Source: Gymnorhina tibicen
Taxonomy: Eukaryota > Chordata > Aves > Passeriformes > Artamidae
Direction of reading: 5' to 3'
NCBI GenBank assembly: GCA_013399875.1
Contig: VXAZ01004553.1
Span: forward strand, 1,302,001 to 1,366,000
DNA: 64,000 nt
In this document: positions 27,201 to 38,880 of the stretch, one piece after another
How positions within the stretch are numbered: position 1 is the first letter of the stretch
How the letters are laid out: each line of letters begins with the position of its first letter
Made by a program: the position numbers and the translations under genes
Notes under the pieces: generated by a model
Told to the model about the DNA's origin: nothing
Databases searched by the model: none
Seen by the model: only the letters and a program-made list of their open reading frames with translations

Positions 27201-27216
27201 TTTTTTTTTTTTTTTT
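27201..27216 (+). repeat. 16-base poly(T) run
   Basis: T16 after GGTTGTTTTG. On the SPON1 strand it is poly(A). Confidence 0.92.
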
Positions 27217-28709
27217 AATTTGCTATTGAATCCTAAATCAAGGTGAAACCTTGTATAAAAGTATACAAAGTATAAAAGACATTCTTGAAAAAAAATATTC
27301 TGCATTCATCACCATTTAAATAGATCGGGTAAACCAATCCACCTCAATAAGAACAGGATTAAGAAAATAACCAGGCTGAATTATGCTTTTAACTTTAAAA
27401 CTGATCGTTGTGTTTACCTCCAGAGAGCATTCAGAGATAAATGGCTGCTATTAAAGTGATGATCTCATCAACACATGGCAGCCTTTCTCTCCTCACACAC
27501 TGTGAAGAAAATAGAATTATCCTTCTTCTTGGAGCCCATCTCATTTCCTCATGCCTCACAAACTGGGAGAAATGAAGGCAGTATCATCAAGTGTGAGCTA
27601 TTGTAGAAAGGACAGGTCAAAATCTTTTCATTCACACTTGCAGATGAGCAAAATTTTTAATAGGATTTTAATTAATTCCTAAAGAATCTCCTTCTCCTCA
27701 AATGATGATGGAATAGTTTGCCTTTTGTCTTAGAAATATTGGAATGATCCATCTCTCCTTCACTCCTGCATGGGGTATTAAGAGGAGCAGCACACATTTC
27801 CTTTCTTGAAGATGAAAAGCACTTTGCAATGTTTTACAAGGCTTTGCAGAAGCACAGACAACATTGACCGTCACAAGAGATCCCTGTCCTGCCTGGCATC
27901 ACAGGGAATTCGCAGGCTGACTGTCACAGCTATCAGAGGACAGACTGCAGAGCTCAGTGTGGCGGGATGCAATGGCACGGCCAGGGCCGAGGAATCCCGA
28001 CTGTTTGCTGCCTCAGGCAGAAGTCAAGACACTTTTCTTTGTCCTCGTAGAAAAACCAAACAAGAAAATACATTGTACGTTACCCATCCTATTGAACTAG
28101 TTAGTATTCTCACTAACTCTTAAGCAACAAGTTGCCATGCAAATTAAACTTGCTCTTTCACCTCATAATTGGAGTTTAGTCTCAAGCATCCCTGAAAGTC
28201 ATGTACAGTCAAAACCACCATTCAGAGGCAGCGGCCAAAGAAAAGACCCTTTGACTTAGTTTTTGCTTAAAACTGGCACACAATGCTTCTCTTTCACAAT
28301 TCAGTCTTGCAGATAACACACAGCGGAGAGGCATCAACCTGAAAAATACTTACTGATGGAGGTAACGAAGTATTTCTGCCGAGCAAAATCTTTACAAATA
28401 TCTTTGTCCCTAAATTGGTCCAAAATTTAACTCCCAGTTTAGTCTCTGACTTATAACATATGCAAGGCACTTAACCACTCTACACCAATAAAAACTCTAT
28501 AGCCAACTCGTCTGAGTATTAGGACATTTATTTTCTTAAATATTTTAACATGCTTTGAAACCATTAGATGAACCCTGTGTGAATAGAAAATATTACTGGA
28601 CATCTCTGTGTGAAAAGAATTCTTGCCTTAAAGAGGCCATCCAGGAATTAAGTCATCAATTAAACAAAATGTATAAAAAATTATAATCCAGCCCCTCCCT
28701 CTGCATTTT

Positions 28710-28925
28710 GATATGCTTCACCAACATGTATTATATGAATATATTTTAATTTATTCTCCCAACAGCATAATGAGAAGGAGAGGATGAATAATCTCTTCTT
28801 TCCAAAAAGTATATAAAATTCAGAGGAGAAAAGTGACTATCCCAAGGAAGAACAACGCCAAGCACAGTGGTGACTCGGTAAAGTCTGAGACTACTGCCTA
28901 GTCCCAAACTGGATATCCCTTTATT
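28710..28925 (+). mobile_element. Possible MIR/L2-like 3' tail, very old
   Basis: The order ACATGTATTATATGAATAT, TTTATTCTCCCAACAGCATA, GAGGAGAAAAGTGACTATCC and CACAGTGGTGACTCGGTAAA resembles the conserved tail shared by MIR and L2 elements (lead-in ATTATCTCATTTAATC, then a GAGGAAACTGAGG-type segment, then AAGTGACTTGCCCAAGGTCAC). Divergence is high. A profile search would be needed to name it. Confidence 0.45.
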
Positions 28926-29087
28926 TTTCTACATTTTAAGGTCTTTCTTCTTAATCCCTTAAAATAACTTGGATCTACATGAGTTCAAACGGAAAAATAG
29001 CGAGCTCATCGAAGAGGAAAACAACAGGCAGCAATCAGCACTGCTGTCCAGCTCAAAATATCCACCAGAATTCTGGTTATTCCATGC

Positions 29088-29114
29088 CAGCAGCAGCAGC
29101 AGCAGCAGCAGCAG
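29088..29114 (+). repeat. (CAG)9 microsatellite, CTG on the SPON1 strand
   Basis: Nine uninterrupted CAG units. On the transcribed SPON1 strand this reads CTG. It is intronic. The Leu- and Cys-run open frames on the minus strand here (28959-29159 and 29006-29239) are translations of the repeat, not genes. Confidence 0.97.
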
Positions 29115-30857
29115 GTTAGGAAAACAATAAGATCTCCAGCTGCAACCATTGACACACATGGGTTATTGCTCCTCCCAGCCCCCCAGATTCCATAGATTTG
29201 TCTCTTAGGCTGAAGTTTGACCGCAGGTGCTTCAAGCACAAAGGCAGCGCTGTGTTAGGTGGACAAGACCCAACCTCCTCTGCTACTAAAAATTAAATTT
29301 TACAGGATCACAAAGCTCTGATGTTTTCTGTTAAGGACAAGATATTTTTTCCTGCTTTATCAAACAGATCTATGGCATAGAGGTAAGGAAAGCCATTCAC
29401 TGTTGTTTGCTTGAGGGGGCTGGTGTTTGTGTTGCTATTTTTGTTTCTTTTAAAGTCAGCAGCACATGGGAAAAGTTAGAGGTTTTAGTTGCCATCTGGA
29501 CAGTCAAAACCTATTAGGAGTATATAGGAATTCATATAATTTACTTGTAAATTTAGCAGCGCTTCACAGTATTGTTTTTTCAGTATACACTGGCCGAAAA
29601 AAACTGGAATAGAAACAAAGCCTGGTGTTTCTGAAACAGATGTTACAAAGACATAAAGGCAGAAATAAAAACTGACAAGGGACTTACAAGCTAGTTTATT
29701 ATACCTTCCACAGGAAAAAAAACAGGCTGAAAATTTTTCTCATGTAACATTAGAGATGAATGAATGGCTTGCAACTGAATTCTTTCACTTCATCTGAACA
29801 TCTATTTAAAGAAAGGGATATATACCTTTCAGACTCTGGAAAGTTCTACAATTAAATACAAAAGAATTGGCCAAATAATGGCACACACTCTGGGAGAGGT
29901 TGAATCATAGGTGCTCTTTGAGAGAAACCTAGAATACAAATTCAGAAAACGTTCATATATGTTTGCTAAAATGTTTTTCAGTGCAAATATAGGAAGATTA
30001 GAAAGAGAGGAGATGAAAAGAAAAGGTGGGACTGAACAGGTAAAGAACTGATTTCCTCTAGTTTGCACAACACAACGAAAACATAAGAAATGGCAGTGTC
30101 GTTGCAGAAAACATCACAGATAAGTATCAAAGGATCAAATTATCTTTTATTTTTGGGAATATAATTCCAGCCCTTGTCTCCAGTGGAGCTTCAGTGAGGT
30201 GATGAAGCTGCTTACTGCAGTTCTGTCAGAGCCTCTGTTGGGAGGGGATCGGGGGCACAGTGATGGGCTTAGGGCAGGTGGATGCAGCTGTCCAAAGCCA
30301 TAAAAAGAAGAGCCAGCCACTGACAGTGGGACCAACACAAGGAACCCAGCAGAGAGAGAGAAGGGCCTCCAGGATACTGATGGTGAACACTAGAAGAGCA
30401 TCTTCAGGGCAAACTGCCCTCTTCCGAAGATTATTCCACAACATTGACGAGAGTGACACATATCCAATCATACTGCTAAGTGGAGCACAAGTAATCAGCT
30501 AATTATCTGTTTTACATAATGAGTGAGGGACGTGCTTTCACCCAAAGAAAACTGATAAAAGGAAGAAATAGCATTTGCCATAAGCATCAGAGGGGCTGTG
30601 CTTCCAATCAGTGACAAGGCAGCCCAAACTTCAGAGAGATGTGTCAAAACACCGAATCAAGGAGAAAAGAACACATCAGCCCCAGCTGGGAGAGGCAGCA
30701 GGGCTGAGATCAGAACTCAGAACACTGAGCTGCCACTGTGGGTGGCTGAGCCAGCCCTGGAGATCTGGGACCGCTCAGGAAGGGATCTGCAGTGACAAAA
30801 CTGAAGCACTGATGGAATTAAGTGGTTGCTTGGATGGCAAAAACTGTTATCTTAAAG

Positions 30858-31265
30858 GTTAATTAGCCCTGCATAACTTCACAGCATCCTTGTAGTCCTC
30901 TCAAACTGCCTGTCCCTTCTTCCAAAAGTCTCAAGCTCTCCTCCTTTTCCTGAGTTCCAGCCATAGTTGTCTGTTCAGCCAGCCTGGTCTTCCCCACCAG
31001 CTCATCTTTCAGCACAAGGTATGGCCTGCTCCTGTGCCTTTTAAGACTTCCTTCTTGAAGCATGTCCACTCTTCCTGGGCTCCTTTGCCCTTCAGGAATG
31101 CCTCCAAAAGGACTCTTTTAACCAGTTTCCTAAACGGGCCAAGGTCTGTCCTTCACAAGTCCAAGGCAGCCATTCTGCTAACACCCCTCCTTTACTTCAA
31201 GAATCAAAAATCAAATTTCATGATCACCATTCCCAAGACAGTCTCCAACCAAACAAAATCACAGA
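30858..31265 (-). mobile_element. CR1 LINE fragment, ORF2 region upstream of RT, decayed
   Basis: On the minus strand the segment matches the CR1 ORF2 portion between endonuclease and reverse transcriptase. Landmarks, read from the plus strand in reverse, are GCATCCTTGTAGTCCTCTC, CCTGAGTTCCAGCCATAG, CTTGAAGCATGTCCACTC and AAGTCCAAGGCAGCCATTCTG. The reading frame is broken by several indels: pieces appear in different frames, one of them an open frame at 30863-31069. It is an old, non-functional fragment with no 3' tail. It is not the 5' part of the CR1 at 33318-33660, because for a minus-strand element upstream sequence must lie at higher coordinates. Identification rests on recall of the family sequence. 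Confidence 0.82.
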
Positions 31266-32051
31266 ATGTCATATAGCACACTAGACTTCTTGGGAAAAGG
31301 GCTTTTCCCTTGGAAGACCTCAAGTATTACAGACATTACGCCATCATTTAAAAAGCCAATACAATAAACATTGGCTAGAATATCCCAAAGCTTTTCATTA
31401 CAATTCTGAGTGTTATCAAATTGTTAATTACTTCAGTAATCTCAGGGCAGACAAAAAAGTGGCCCAGAACCAGCACTGACAGAGATGTCACATGCATTAA
31501 CAATCAAAACTAGTGAATATTGATACTTCTCTGAATGTCTGGGAACACTGTGACCTCGGAGCCATGACATCATTAATAAAGAGATAACCAATAAAATAAA
31601 TCTGACTGCAGTTTCTCCTGACAATAATTACTCAGTCATTAATACCATACTTCTTTTGCAAAGTTTATCTAGCTTGGTGGGCAGTAAACACTTACTGACA
31701 AGAGCATCTTTGCAGTTATGCTGCTGCATATATTTTATGTATTTTATACCTTTCAGCAGTCAATTATAAAATGAGAGTATCCTTGATGCCCTTTGAAAAT
31801 TGCTTTTACCACTTGAAACATTTTTATTTTCTCCTTTCGAAGAAAATAATGTTGGAGAAGAGTAATGAGGGACTACAGTGAGTAAGGGAAACACACACCG
31901 TTCCGCAAGCCTGAATTTCTAATCGTAAACTTTGGGGTTTGTTTCATGATTGAACATCTCTTTGTAAGTGCAGTTTATGCTTGCACACTGAAAATTGGGT
32001 TATTTCATATCTTTACATGCTCATATTCTCCACTGTTATTTGAACAAGAAA

Positions 32052-32065
32052 AATATATATATATA
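32052..32065. repeat. (TA)n tract
   Basis: Short TA run in AAAATATATATATATAATAT. Confidence 0.8.
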
Positions 32066-32266
32066 ATATGATCTTTGACATTTTAATTAAAACCTATTAA
32101 AAATTCTATTGCAAGTAATAAAGTCTAAATTGTCTCCCTAATTTTAACCTGCATTGCAACTGTGTCATGAATTCATAGAACTGAGGATAAAAATCTTTCA
32201 CAGAGAAGAGCATGGGCTGAGCAAAAAATTCTGGGCCTGACACCTAATTAAGATATACTTCCGCCT

Positions 32267-32286
32267 GATGAAGAAAGTTCTTCATC
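32267..32286. repeat. Perfect inverted repeat, 9-bp arms
   Basis: GATGAAGAA and TTCTTCATC around a two-base AG centre. Confidence 0.9.
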
Positions 32287-33317
32287 TAGAACTGGGTGTT
32301 ACAGTTCAGGGCTATATTTAAAGGACCATTAAAAATGTACCTGAAGGCAAAGTCAATCTTTATATTTGACAGCTTTTTTGCAGCAAGTAGCAAAGTGAAT
32401 ATTTTATTGCTTTATGATCTAATGACCATTCTGTTTAATCTTAATGGAGTACAGACGAGCAAGAAAATATGCTTAGGGGATATACTAATACATCAATTAT
32501 GGAGAGTGGGAAAGTACTTTAAAAAAGTACCAGTAATCTATTGTAAATGAACATCTCAATAAGCACTCCTAGCCACAGGGAGAGCTGAAAGAGATGCATT
32601 AAAAATCTACTCAGATTCTGCTCATTACAGATATGTTCTTCTCAGCTCTTAAGTAATGCAGCAATCACATAATTAACTTTTAAAAAGAGAGGCATTTAAA
32701 ACAACTTGTATCTGTGGAACACTGTGGGCCTTCTCCTTATTTTGTTCAGTGAAAATGCACTTTTCCCTCTACTTTCCTTGGCATTGCTGCAGCAGGGCTG
32801 AGGCAGAGTGGCATTTCTCCTGAAGGTGCTGCAAAAGTATAAACATGATTCCACAAAACAAACAGACACTAATTTTTGGTCAAAAGAACAGGTAAAGAAA
32901 GACAGAGAAATAAACTCTGATCCTGCTTGACTGTAAACATACTATCCCATATCAAAGTGGATACTTGTCTCCCCTGTAATTTCATCCTGCAATAATGACC
33001 TGAATTTTACATGGGAAGGTTTTAGCTTCTTAAATAATTTTGATTTAGACCTCAGTCCCACCAGGTGACATGAGATCACACAGCCCAAAAGATCTGTACA
33101 TCCCAAACCCACACACTATTTCCAAGAAAGACGTTTACAGAACTTTCTGAGTGAAATCAGGCTTGCTGTGAAAATGCGAAGAACTAATTCAAGTGCTTAA
33201 AATGATAAGGAGACTCTCAACTGAATCTAAAGAGCTGTACTGATACTACGTGCAGTAATTCAGGGAAAGATGCCTCTACTCAGGAGCTCTCAGGACAGGG
33301 AACTCTGGAGTCTTATC

Positions 33318-33660
33318 TTCATAGAATGGCTTCAGTTAGAAGGGATCTTAAAGATCATCTCATTCCCATGTGCAGGGACCCCTTCCACTATCCCAGGTTG
33401 CTCAGAGCCACATCCAACCTGGCCTTGCACACTTGCAGTGATGGGGCAGCCAGAGTTTCTCTGGACAACCTGTGCCAGGGCCTCACCACCCTCACAGTAA
33501 AGATTTTTTTCCTAATATCCAATCTACACCTACTCTCTTTAAGTTTGAAGCCACTTGCCCTTCTCCTGCCACTACACGTTCTTGTAAATAGTCTCTCTCC
33601 ATCTTTCTCCAACTTTGAACTTCTCTACAAAAAGCCCCAGTGGGCTACTGCAGAACAAAC
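33318..33660 (-). mobile_element. CR1 LINE 3' end, truncated, minus orientation
   Basis: Read on the plus strand the segment begins CATAGAATGGCTTCAGTTAG and proceeds through AAGGGATCTTAAAGATCATCT and CCAACCTGGCCTTG to CACCCTCACAGTAAAGAT. This is the reverse complement of the avian CR1 3' region as I know it, so the element points along the minus strand with its 3' end at about 33318. It is 5'-truncated, as most CR1 copies are, and somewhat diverged. The far edge near 33660 is approximate. Open frames that overlap it on both strands are incidental. Confidence 0.92.
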
Positions 33661-34838
33661 CACGTGTCAGGACAACTCACCTGTCAGAACTGGTACTCTG
33701 CACTAGAATCCCTCTGTGCAGTTTCCTTCCTTCGCTTGCTGTCTTTCAGCGTCCTGGAGCACTCTGAAACTAAACCGCGGGGAAGCCGCCTCTCCAGGAC
33801 AACTTTCCAGCTGGGGAGTTGAAGCAGCACAGCTGCTGTGTGTTAAACTCCATCCAGCCTCACACCCCCAGGCTGTCCCAGGCAGAGCAGGCTCCAGCGT
33901 GCCAACACGCACTGACTCACCTGGGCAGGCTCCCGGCTGAACTGAGAAACAGGAATGTCACTGACACGAGTGTGATGCACGCTAATTCTGCCCAACATCT
34001 TATGGAGAGAAAAAGAAACTGGAAATATCAAAAGTGGCAGTTGACAGATAACTTACTGACAGGTTTTTTATCTTATGGATAGGTGTCTGCCGTGGGTTAT
34101 ATATTTCTTTGCCTATATAACTCAAGCGAAACCTTTTTATTTGACTAACAACATAGCAAACCTTAATTTTAAGGATTGATTATTAAAGTGCATTTGTATG
34201 GGAATCTGAATTATACTGTTATCTTGAATTTGTATATGGATTTATATGGGTAGAAAAATTGCATTTCCATTTGGAAAATGAAAAAGCCTCTGTACTACAA
34301 TTGTAAGAAGATCTGTGTGTGGGATTCAAATTCATATACGTTAAAGAAAAATTAAGTTTTCACTTTCCAATCAACACAAGCTGTTTCATGAGTATTTCAG
34401 CACAAAGTCTTGTCACATAGCTTAAATAAGCAAGAGGTTTTATTTCTTTGCAGTATTATGGATTTTTTTAAGCCAAGGAGAAATGAAGATGCAGCAATCA
34501 ACCTCGGCAGCAAATAATTTTTAAAAATTTCTGGATGGCTTTCTTAATCTAAAGACTGGGGAGATGTGTGCATCTCGGGTTTGAGAAAGCAGATTACTAC
34601 TATTTGTGGCTGTGTATTAATCAGTGAAAAGTGAGACCCTTGATAAAAGTGGAAAAGCTAGCGATGCTCAAGCAGCTCTTAGACAGTGGATCTGGTTACA
34701 TTTTTATGTCTAGCTACAGACTTTTGATGTAGTTTACATGGATAATGAAATTATTATAAACTGTTTCCTCACGTCTAAACATTAATCTACGTATATTAAA
34801 TAGCCATGTATATCTTTGTATATTATTCACATTTGTAT

Positions 34839-34853
34839 ACACACACACACACA
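34839..34853 (+). repeat. (AC)7 microsatellite
   Basis: Seven AC units preceded by TGTAT. Confidence 0.9.
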
Positions 34854-35212
34854 TTCCACTTTGTGTATATTGCTTTGAGCTAATGATGACAAAGATCTAT
34901 TTCTTCCTTTAGTTTTTATTTTAAAAGCACGAGTCACATCGCGAAGCCTTCAGCAGAATGCACTGCACACAGCTTTAGAAAGCTGCTTTTAGAGGACCGT
35001 TCTCAGCTGCTGGAGGAAAAAAAGCAAAAAAGTTCACGTGTCCTGAAAATTGCTCTGAGAAAGTAAAGCTGTGAGCATGGAGTCACAGCAGTGATGCAGC
35101 TGAGTGCTCGAACTGAACCAATTGTTTTGGAAGAACACTAAAATGCTGCATTTTTGATGTTTTGAAGCATAAATGTAAGGAACAAGAAAAAGTGCACTAA
35201 AAAGAGTCTATG

Positions 35213-35227
35213 GATATATATATATAT
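35213..35227. repeat. (TA)n tract
   Basis: GGATATATATATATATTC. Short TA repeat. Confidence 0.85.
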
Positions 35228-35673
35228 TCTAATCTATTGGATTAGAAGCACAAGGGTTTGTCTTCCACCTTCTACAAACCCACAACTGCTGATTTTCCCT
35301 ATCTTCATTCCTCTTACTCTCACAGAAAATTTGCAGTTCTGATCAAGGTATGTTGAAAATTAAGTTCTTAAAGAAATCATCCATTCTCTTCCACTATCCC
35401 TCCACTGTCAACTAATGCAGGAATACATATCCAAACAGGAGCACTAAAATCCCATCTCATATCATTCAATTTAAACCATCCTAAGGCACAAGTGCACTCA
35501 TTCTTTCTGAATTCTTGCTTGTGTCAGATATTCAATAAGCAACCCCCAAACCCGCAAATAATATCAATAATTGATCTGTGAATCAAAATAACGTCATTAA
35601 CTGTGTAGCCCAAATGTTCTTTCAGTCTCTGATTTAAAAATGCTTAAAAACTCTTTCTTCTTTCCCTAGTTCA

Positions 35674-35708
35674 ACAGAATTTAAAAATAGAATTTTAAAA
35701 AATTCTGT
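35674..35708. repeat. Nested inverted repeats, AT-rich
   Basis: Outer arms ACAGAATTT (35674-35682) and AAATTCTGT (35700-35708). An inner palindrome AGAATTTT-AA-AAAATTCT lies at 35689-35706, sharing the right arm, so two alternative foldings compete. Confidence 0.85.
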
Positions 35709-35964
35709 TTTCTATGTTGATACTTACCCTTAAATAAGATACTTTCAAAGCATTGAATGCACTAAAAGTACTGAAAGTATTCAAAAATTCAGTTATAAAA
35801 GAAGGAGAGAAGGACAAAAATCATTGCATCCTCAACATCTAAATTAGTATTGCCAACTTATAGAGAATATAGCACAAACAATTATTTTAAGATGCATTCC
35901 ATTTCTGTAAATAGATTAATTTATCCAGTCTCTTAGCTAATTTTTTTGTCCTGTCCTAAGATTG

Positions 35965-36065
35965 AGGAGTATTTTATAGAAGAAATCATGTTAAGAGGAT
36001 AAACTGATTTGTCCAAACTAGATGAGTTACTACACTGGTAAGGTGTGAGGTGTTTAAACATGCCT
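35965..36065 (+). mobile_element. Possible MIR/L2-like 3' tail, very old
   Basis: TTTTATAGAAGAAATCATG, AGAGGATAAACTGATTTGTCC and TTACTACACTGGTAAGGTG follow the same order as the tail of MIR/L2 elements (TTTTATAGATGAGGAAAC, GATAAGTGATTTGCCC, CACACAGCTAGTAAGTG). The match is weak but extends over about 100 bases. Confidence 0.4.
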
Positions 36066-37259
36066 GAGACAACTCCAGATATAGTGATAGCCCCTTCTCA
36101 TTCAGAAAGAAGAAAATAAACATTTGAGGTACTCAGTGTTTATCCATCAACTTCCTTGTTGTGGTACAGCTTAATATCTCCCTTAAATTTCCACATTTTT
36201 ATTTGAAAACAAATTTTCTATAGAATATTTCTAATTATGAATGTACTTACTTTTGAGCCCAGTGTTTTATATCATTTGCTAAAATGTTGGCATCAAATAA
36301 TGGTGAATGTCAGTGCAAGTAACCACTTGCACAGGACCCACTCTACACTCGAGTGCCCCTTTCCAGTAACTTCTGCATGGCTTTTTCCCCACAGAATGTT
36401 CTCGAAATAGCGGGCTACACCCTGTGCTGTAAGTAAGGGTATTTATTTGAAGGTATCACTGACTGAAGCAAGAATATAATAAGCTGAGATGTGCTTAAAG
36501 GAGAGAGCTGACTGAGAGAGAATCCAGAAACATCATCTTAAAAGGATCCAGAGAGTTTGTAAGCAGCAGTTAATTACAGTAACAGACATTTTCATCCCAG
36601 CCCTGTGTTAATCCTTGAAGCTGTTTCAGGTTGCAGCATATATCACAGTCCCTAAATTCACACAAAAGGTATTTTCCATCCACATTTGGCTGGTGAACTT
36701 CAAAGAAACACACAACCTGCAAGCACGTCATTCTTTCCCGAGCTAAAGACTAGTCAAGAGCATTAACCTCTCCCTTACTAAAAATAAGTATTCCTGCTTC
36801 TGGTTTTGACTGACAGAAACTACAACACATTAGAGTCCTTTTGGATTCAGGCTAGAAAAGCAATCTTGGAAAACAAAGTTAAAACTTCATTTAAAACTTA
36901 TGACTATCCTCCCTATCCAGTGTCTTGAACTAGTTGATCTATTACATATTAATACAGATGTAACATAATATCTGAACATTTCTATTCTCTGAACATTAAG
37001 TGCAGTAAATAAATTTTTAAATCAGTCTCTGTGATCTTCTAACTGAGAAGAGTTGTCTTGGAAAAGGACACAGGCTAAGTAATGTTCATATGTATGATAT
37101 TTGCACATGGTATTTTTCTAAGTGTTCTGCCGAAATTTAGGTGGAAATCAGCATTTGATACAGAGTGAGAGTTCTGAACTGAGGTTCCTAAGAAAACAAC
37201 CCCCCAAAAAGTTAATCCCAGAATGACAAACTTTGCATTGTGGGTTATTTCCTTGGTTT

Positions 37260-37630
37260 TTGTTTATGTGGAAAGTTTGTCTGAATAATTAAGCATTTGC
37301 AAGTCAAATGAGCTGGTAGGACTCTTCAGCCTCAGCTGTTATTGCATGCTGTTTGTTTGAACAATATTTACAATGCAACAAGAGAGAGAAAACAAGGAAG
37401 ATCCTGTGGTTCCTGACAAATGCTGCTAATGAGAGTTCAGACCCTTATTAAGCCTTTGCAGCATCTCCTTAATAGGCAGCTGAATGCCACCGGCTACTCA
37501 GCCACTGCATGTTAATTACAGGTTGAGCCACTGCAGAAGAAACTATTCAGAGAGAAATCGACTGGTCCCTAATTTAATTTTTACAGCTACTCTGACCCTT
37601 AAAAAGTAAACTTTGCTAAAGTGCACAGCA
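37260..37630. promoter_or_regulatory. Candidate conserved non-coding element
   Basis: Non-repetitive mixed-composition sequence carrying AACAAT (SOX-like) near 37362, TTAATTAC near 37513, TTAATAGG near 37470 and CTGCATGTTAATT. No coding frame is credible here. It is listed as a candidate from its texture only. Confidence 0.25.
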
Positions 37631-38639
37631 GTTTGGGCAGTATCTCCCACAGAAGGAGGAGCCCAACCATCTGCTCTGCATGCCTGACAAACAATTCACC
37701 ATTATTGGTGTTACCTCTTCTGCAGTTTGTGTTACTTAACATTCAGCTTGTGTTGCTCCAAGACAGTTCCTGAGTGCCTCAGAGTCACTCAAATGCAGCT
37801 GCTCTGCCATGTTAGGATTTAGAGCTGCCATTCCAAACCAGAAGAGTTGCAATTACACAACTAATTTCTCTAACCAAAGTCTGGTGTTAGGAGCGCTGAA
37901 CTTCTGCTGCCAGGTGGAGTTGGTCCCTCAGTATCAGCAGCACAAGAAGAATCATCTAAAATGCTCGTGTTTTAAAAATACTGCAGTAGTAGACTGAAGG
38001 AAAATAATTTGAAAGTCATTTCATCACATCTTTCCACTGGATGAATCTGCCACAGGGTGGTGATAATTTTGTGACAGCAGAACAGCATGATAAGATCTAA
38101 CTGCAGGAAATGAAAAGGCAAGGTATTTTAAAATACTAAAATTAGAAAATAATGTCTAGCAATCCAATCATATTTTCCCAAGCAGGTGACATTTCCTTGT
38201 GACTTTTATGTCTGTGTACTGGAAAACTAAAGTTATTGCATGCCAACCCAATGAATGGATCTACCAGAAGCAATAGCTTTCCTCCTCTAGCGCTGCTTTG
38301 CTGCAATCCAGACAGATACCAAAGAGCCAGAGAAAATCATCATAAGCTTTGATGAGTCTCTTAACTATTACAGAAATTGAAAAAAGAGTAGGAATTTTGA
38401 TAGGCCCCATTTCTACACAATTTAGCATCAGAATTCACTGAGAAGATGGGTCTTTCAGTTAAGCCTACTTTTTTTTTCTTGAAGGATTTATCTTCTGCAA
38501 AAAAAAAGTTTGAAGATCTTTTATTCAAAGAGAACCTGATTACTGAAAAGGTGTGTTTCTCCCAGTTTTATATTAGAAATGGACAGTCTGTGATGATTAG
38601 ATGAAAATAAGCAGCAAGGCAAATTGAGGTAAATGAAGG

Positions 38640-38880
38640 AGAAATTAAATGTTGAGCTGACTTAACACCGTAACTCATTGTTTGGTTATGCAAATCGTTT
38701 CATATCAATTACTGGGCAATTATTCAGAGGGCAAAATCTCAAAGACTCCCATAAAAGTTAGAGGTATGAAACCTCTGGAATTCATTAAGCAAGATGTGAG
38801 CTCAAAACTTGGAGTTTTAAAAATCAGGGTGCCTTACTGATTAATCAAATAGCAAATGGCTGTTAAAAGCACAGAAAATT
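38640..38880. promoter_or_regulatory. Candidate regulatory block with POU octamer
   Basis: Contains the exact octamer ATGCAAAT (in GGTTATGCAAATCG, near 38687), CAATTACTGGGCAATTATTC and GATTAATCAAATAG. There is no repeat or open frame. The call is tentative. Confidence 0.25.

Larger units (their letters stand above)
18192..28709. other. Intronic stretch, no gene seen
   Basis: No exon or recognisable transposable element in about 10 kb apart from simple repeats. All open frames are short and unsupported. Confidence 0.7.

Noticed and set aside
28440..28485. Second MIR-like phrase (GCAAGGCACTTAACCACTCT)
   Set aside because: Only about 25 bases resemble the MIR core. Too short to claim.
28959..29239. 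Leu-rich and Cys-rich minus-strand frames
   Set aside because: They are translations of the CTG repeat in different frames.
33326..33706. Plus-strand 126-codon frame
   Set aside because: Runs antisense across the CR1 3' end, which is non-coding there.
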